DNA from: Acidobacteriota bacterium
GTDB taxonomy: Bacteria; Acidobacteriota; Terriglobia; Bryobacterales; Bryobacteraceae
Length of the DNA: 35,168 bases
Direction: 5' to 3'
Assembly: GCA_005808475.1 (NCBI GenBank)
Contig: SYLY01000155.1
Location: 1 to 35,168 of the forward strand
In this document: piece by piece, positions 32,964 to 35,168 of the stretch
Layout: each line of letters begins with the position of its first letter
How positions within the stretch are numbered: the stretch's first letter is position 1
The notes under the pieces: generated by a model
What the model was told of the DNA's origin: nothing
Seen by the model: only the letters and a program-made list of their open reading frames with translations
Databases searched by the model: none
Position numbers and translations under genes: made by a program

Positions 32964-33793
32964 GACCTCGCCTCAACCGGGATTTCCCGCGCGGCTGGGA
33001 CCGAAGTCCCACGCACCGCCGCCGGGGGCCGCGCCGTCGCGGTCAGGAACTCGGCGAGGCGCGCGCGGATGAGAACCGCCGCCTTGTCGTGCAGCAGGAG
33101 GTTCGCGGCGCGGGGCTTGGGAAGTCCGACCGGAACCGCGGGACTCAGCGACGCGGCGGGACCGCGGCCGAGCGCCACGATCCGGTCCGACAGCAGGATC
33201 GCCTCGTCGATGTTGTTGGTGATCATCAGCGTGGTGACGGGCCGCGACGCTTCCGAGCACATCCGCGCCAGTTCCTGCTGCAACGTCGAGCGCGTCAAAG
33301 CGTCCAGCGCGCCGAACGGTTCGTCGAGGAACATCACTTTCGGCTCGACGGCGAACGCTCTCGCGATCGCGACGCGTTGCCGCATGCCGCCGGACAACTG
33401 CCCCGGCCGTTTCGACATCGCGGTTCCCAAGCCGACCATCCGCAGGTAGCGGTCCGCGTGCGCCGTATGCCAGGCCGCGCCCTTTCCGGGGAACGCCGGC
33501 TCCACCGCCAGCCGCACGTTTTCGAGCGCCGAGAGCCACGGCAGCAGCGAGTAGTTCTGAAACACGATCGCCGCTTCACGGGAGAACTCGGTGACCGGCT
33601 TGCCGTCCACGGAGACCGAGCCTTTGCCGGCCGGCATCAGTCCAGGCGCGATCTTCATGAGGGTCGTCTTGCCGGACGCCGAAGCGCCGGCGATCGAGAC
33701 GAACTCGCCTTCCTCCACCGCGAGGCTGACGCCGGAAAGCACGCAACGTTCGCCGAAGGTTTTCGCCACGCCGGCGATTTCGATGAGAGCCAT
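32960..33793 (-). CDS. Nitrate/nitrite ABC transporter ATP-binding protein with altered H-loop
   Basis: This 277-residue ABC ATPase has Walker A GASASGKTT (36-44), Q-loop IVFQNYSLLPW, a canonical signature LSGGMRQR (from Leu133) and Walker B VMFLDEPFG (Asp157, Glu158). The H-loop reads ITNNIDEA, with Asn193 where the switch histidine should be. The C-terminal ~50 residues after VALGRG are proline/alanine-rich. The ATG is preceded by a strong TAGGAGGA (33798-33805), whose TAG is the stop of the permease gene. Its stop overlaps the next ATPase start (ATGA). The pair presumably provides both ATPase subunits of a nitrate-type importer, with this one contributing the degenerate half-site. Confidence 0.87.
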   Translation of the reverse strand: MALIEIAGVAKTFGERCVLSGVSLAVEEGEFVSIAGASASGKTTLMKIAPGLMPAGKGSVSVDGKPVTEFSREAAIVFQNYSLLPWLSALENVRLAVEPAFPGKGAAWHTAHADRYLRMVGLGTAMSKRPGQLSGGMRQRVAIARAFAVEPKVMFLDEPFGALDALTRSTLQQELARMCSEASRPVTTLMITNNIDEAILLSDRIVALGRGPAASLSPAVPVGLPKPRAANLLLHDKAAVLIRARLAEFLTATARPPAAVRGTSVPAAREIPVEARS

Positions 33794-33797
33794 CGGT

Positions 33798-33805
33798 TCC
33801 TCCTA
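33798..33805 (-). promoter_or_regulatory. Strong ribosome binding site overlapping a stop codon
   Basis: On the minus strand TAGGAGGA lies 4 nt before the ATG at 33793. Its first three bases are the TAG stop of the permease gene, so termination and re-initiation are coupled. Confidence 0.6.
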
Positions 33806-34570
33806 GGCGGCGCGAAGCCGCGCCTCAGCCATGCCCATCAGCCGGTCGAGCGCGAAGCCGACCACGCCGATGGTGAGAATGCACAACAGGATGTGCGAGT
33901 AGATGAGGCTGTTGTATTCCTGCCACAGGAACCCGCCGACGCCGGGAGTTCCGGTGAGCATCTCCGCCGCCACGATCACCAGCCACGCCAAGCCGAGGCT
34001 CAGCCGGTATCCGCTGAACATGAACGGCAGCGTGGCCGGCAGCCACACCTTGGTGAAGCGCTTCCACGGCGAGAGACGAAGCACCTTGGCGACGTTGAGG
34101 TAATCCTGCGGAATCGAGCGCACGCCTTGCATCGTATTGATCACTGTCGGCCACATCGAACACAGCGCGATGGTGAAGAGCGCCGCGGGCTCGGACTGCC
34201 GGAACAGGATCAGCCCCAACGGCAGCCAGGCCAGCGGCGAGATGGGCCGCAGCACCTGAATCGTGGGGTCGAACATCTTGTGGAACAGCGGCGACGCGCC
34301 CAGCAGAAAGCCGAGCGGCGTCCCGATCAGGACCGCCAGAAAGAAGCCCTTCGCGACACGGAACAAGCTGTACGCCGCCATTCGAAGGATGCCCTGATCC
34401 ATCTCGCCGCGTTTGTCCCACGGATGCAGGATGTAGAGCTTGCTTTCCTCCCATGTCTTCAAGGGCGACGGCAGATCGGGCGCGACGGTGGCGCTGAGCA
34501 GCGCCCACAGCAGCGCCATGCAAACGATTCCGGTGAACGCGAGCGCGGTGTTCTCTAGGGTTTTTAACAT
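33803..34570 (-). CDS. nrtB: Nitrate/nitrite ABC transporter permease (NrtB-like)
   Basis: This 255-residue inner-membrane permease starts at ATG 34570, preceded by AAAAGGA; the open frame extending to 34816 runs over nrtA and is not coding. Membrane segments are visible at about residues 8-30 (LAFTGIVCMALLWALLSATV), 70-95 (FLAVLIGTPLGFLLGA), 110-130 (LAWLPLGLILF), 135-155, 195-215 (LGLAWLVIVAAEMLTG) and 228-245 (LLCILTIGVVGFALDRL). The cytoplasmic EAA-type coupling loop is NVAKVLRLSPWKRFTKVWLP. It would form the channel used by the two adjacent ATPases. It lies 17 nt downstream of nrtA and its stop is inside the ribosome site of the next gene. Confidence 0.87.
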   Translation of the reverse strand: MLKTLENTALAFTGIVCMALLWALLSATVAPDLPSPLKTWEESKLYILHPWDKRGEMDQGILRMAAYSLFRVAKGFFLAVLIGTPLGFLLGASPLFHKMFDPTIQVLRPISPLAWLPLGLILFRQSEPAALFTIALCSMWPTVINTMQGVRSIPQDYLNVAKVLRLSPWKRFTKVWLPATLPFMFSGYRLSLGLAWLVIVAAEMLTGTPGVGGFLWQEYNSLIYSHILLCILTIGVVGFALDRLMGMAEARLRAA

Positions 34571-34587
34571 GTCGGTCCTTTTCTCGA

Positions 34588-35168
34588 TCAAGCGGCGAGG
34601 CTGTGCACGGGGAACGCTTTGGCGTAGCGTTCGGGATCGGCGGGGTCGAAGACGCCGTCCATCAACTTCACGGGCTGCATGTCCTTCGCCGCCGTTTTGA
34701 CGTTCAGTTCCTTCATCGCCTCGAGATGGATGTCGGGGCGCATCACGCGATTGACCACCTGCGCATATCCCGGCGCGGCCTTCACCATTACCCATCGCCG
34801 GAATTGGCTCAGCCACCAGTGGCCGAAAGTCTTGGACGGGTAGTTGCAGCCCCGCGCGGAGAAGATCATATAGTTCGGATCCTGTTCCTTGACTCCGTTG
34901 CCGTAGTCGTACTTGCCTTGCAGCCGGTCGAGGATCACTTCCTTCGGGCAGTTGATATAGGAAGGCCGCGAGATGGTCTCCGCCACGGCCGGCCTGTTCG
35001 CCATGTTGTCGATGTGTTCGCTCGCCAGATGCAGCGCCTTGAGCACGGCTTTTACGGTCTTGGGGGTCCGCGCCGCGAACTCCTCGGTGAACGCGCAGAC
35101 CTTTTCGGGATGATCCGGCCAGATCTTTTGCGATGTGGTGACGGTGAAGCCGATGCCATCGGAGACGG
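34588..35168 (-). CDS. nrtA: Nitrate/nitrite ABC transporter substrate-binding protein, 3' part (NrtA/CmpA-like)
   Basis: The gene is cut by the right edge; its 5' part is outside. The visible C-terminal ~193 residues include the typical NrtA stretches GFTVTTSQKIWPDHPEKVC, FTEEFAARTPKTVKAVLKAL, NRPAVAETISRPSYINCPK, GKYDYGNGV, YMIFSARGCNYPSKTFGHWW and LSQFRRWVMVKAAPGY. A GTG at 35046 is internal, since the frame and similarity continue upstream without a break. In related systems this periplasmic, usually lipid-anchored protein binds nitrate or nitrite and delivers it to NrtB. It is the first visible gene of the minus-strand operon; the promoter and any nitrate reductase gene would lie to the right. 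Confidence 0.88.
   Translation of the reverse strand, partial: VSDGIGFTVTTSQKIWPDHPEKVCAFTEEFAARTPKTVKAVLKALHLASEHIDNMANRPAVAETISRPSYINCPKEVILDRLQGKYDYGNGVKEQDPNYMIFSARGCNYPSKTFGHWWLSQFRRWVMVKAAPGYAQVVNRVMRPDIHLEAMKELNVKTAAKDMQPVKLMDGVFDPADPERYAKAFPVHSLAA

Noticed and set aside
34571..34816. N-terminal extension of the permease open frame
   Set aside because: It overlaps the 3' end of nrtA in another frame. The ATG at 34570 with AAGGA upstream and a first membrane segment is the convincing start.

Overview
The window looks like chromosomal DNA of a high-GC soil or sediment bacterium of the Acidobacteriota, most likely the Bryobacterales/Solibacter group. This is inferred from family content, not from a marker gene. 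The evidence is three ~1,050-1,140-residue Oar-like TonB-dependent outer-membrane proteins, an NHL-propeller protein ending in a Solibacter-type (TIGR03437-like) C-terminal domain, a Uma2-family protein, and many small secreted or Tat-targeted enzymes.

Layout. 1-240: decayed IS21-type IstB fragment. 268-6876: two tandem Oar-like receptors on the + strand. 6930-11319 (- strand): secreted alpha/beta-hydrolase esterase and a third Oar-like receptor. 11408-14648 (- strand): Tat-targeted PLP enzyme and a two-domain GxDLY/SGNH plus alpha/beta-hydrolase esterase. 14709-16808 (+): tandem alpha/beta hydrolase. 16821-18358 (+): two decayed genes, the first an enolase-superfamily sugar-acid dehydratase with frameshifts and internal deletions. 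18361-24699 (- strand): Uma2 protein, very large NHL/BACON-like protein and a Tat-targeted sulfatase in close succession. 24709-25165: HEAT-like remnant. 25207-26963: divergent pair, a secreted protein of unknown function and a kelch propeller. 26985-35168 (- strand): a tightly packed nitrate/nitrite assimilation operon, read from the right edge as nrtA (partial), nrtB, two ATPase genes, nirB, nirD, hemD and an alginate-export-like outer-membrane porin.

How they may work together. The left two thirds resemble a scavenging locus for decorated (acetylated, sulfated) glycans or similar esters: outer-membrane receptors for uptake, several secreted esterases, a sulfatase and a formerly present sugar-acid dehydratase. 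The substrate is inferred, and no glycoside hydrolase is visible. The right third imports nitrate or nitrite by an ABC transporter, reduces nitrite to ammonium with NirBD, and carries hemD for the siroheme NirB needs. No nitrate reductase is in the window; it may lie beyond the right edge.

Most notable observations: (i) several secreted-protein genes have a -10-like hexamer ending only 6-9 nt before the start codon, one with a good TTGACA-17-TACTAT promoter, suggesting leaderless or near-leaderless mRNAs; (ii) the two nitrate-type ATPases have complementary defects that fall in the same composite ATP site; (iii) an outer-membrane porin closes the nitrite operon; (iv) a two-esterase fusion protein; (v) a localized patch of gene decay next to intact genes. 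I found no wholly new system, no CRISPR array and no tRNA or rRNA gene.
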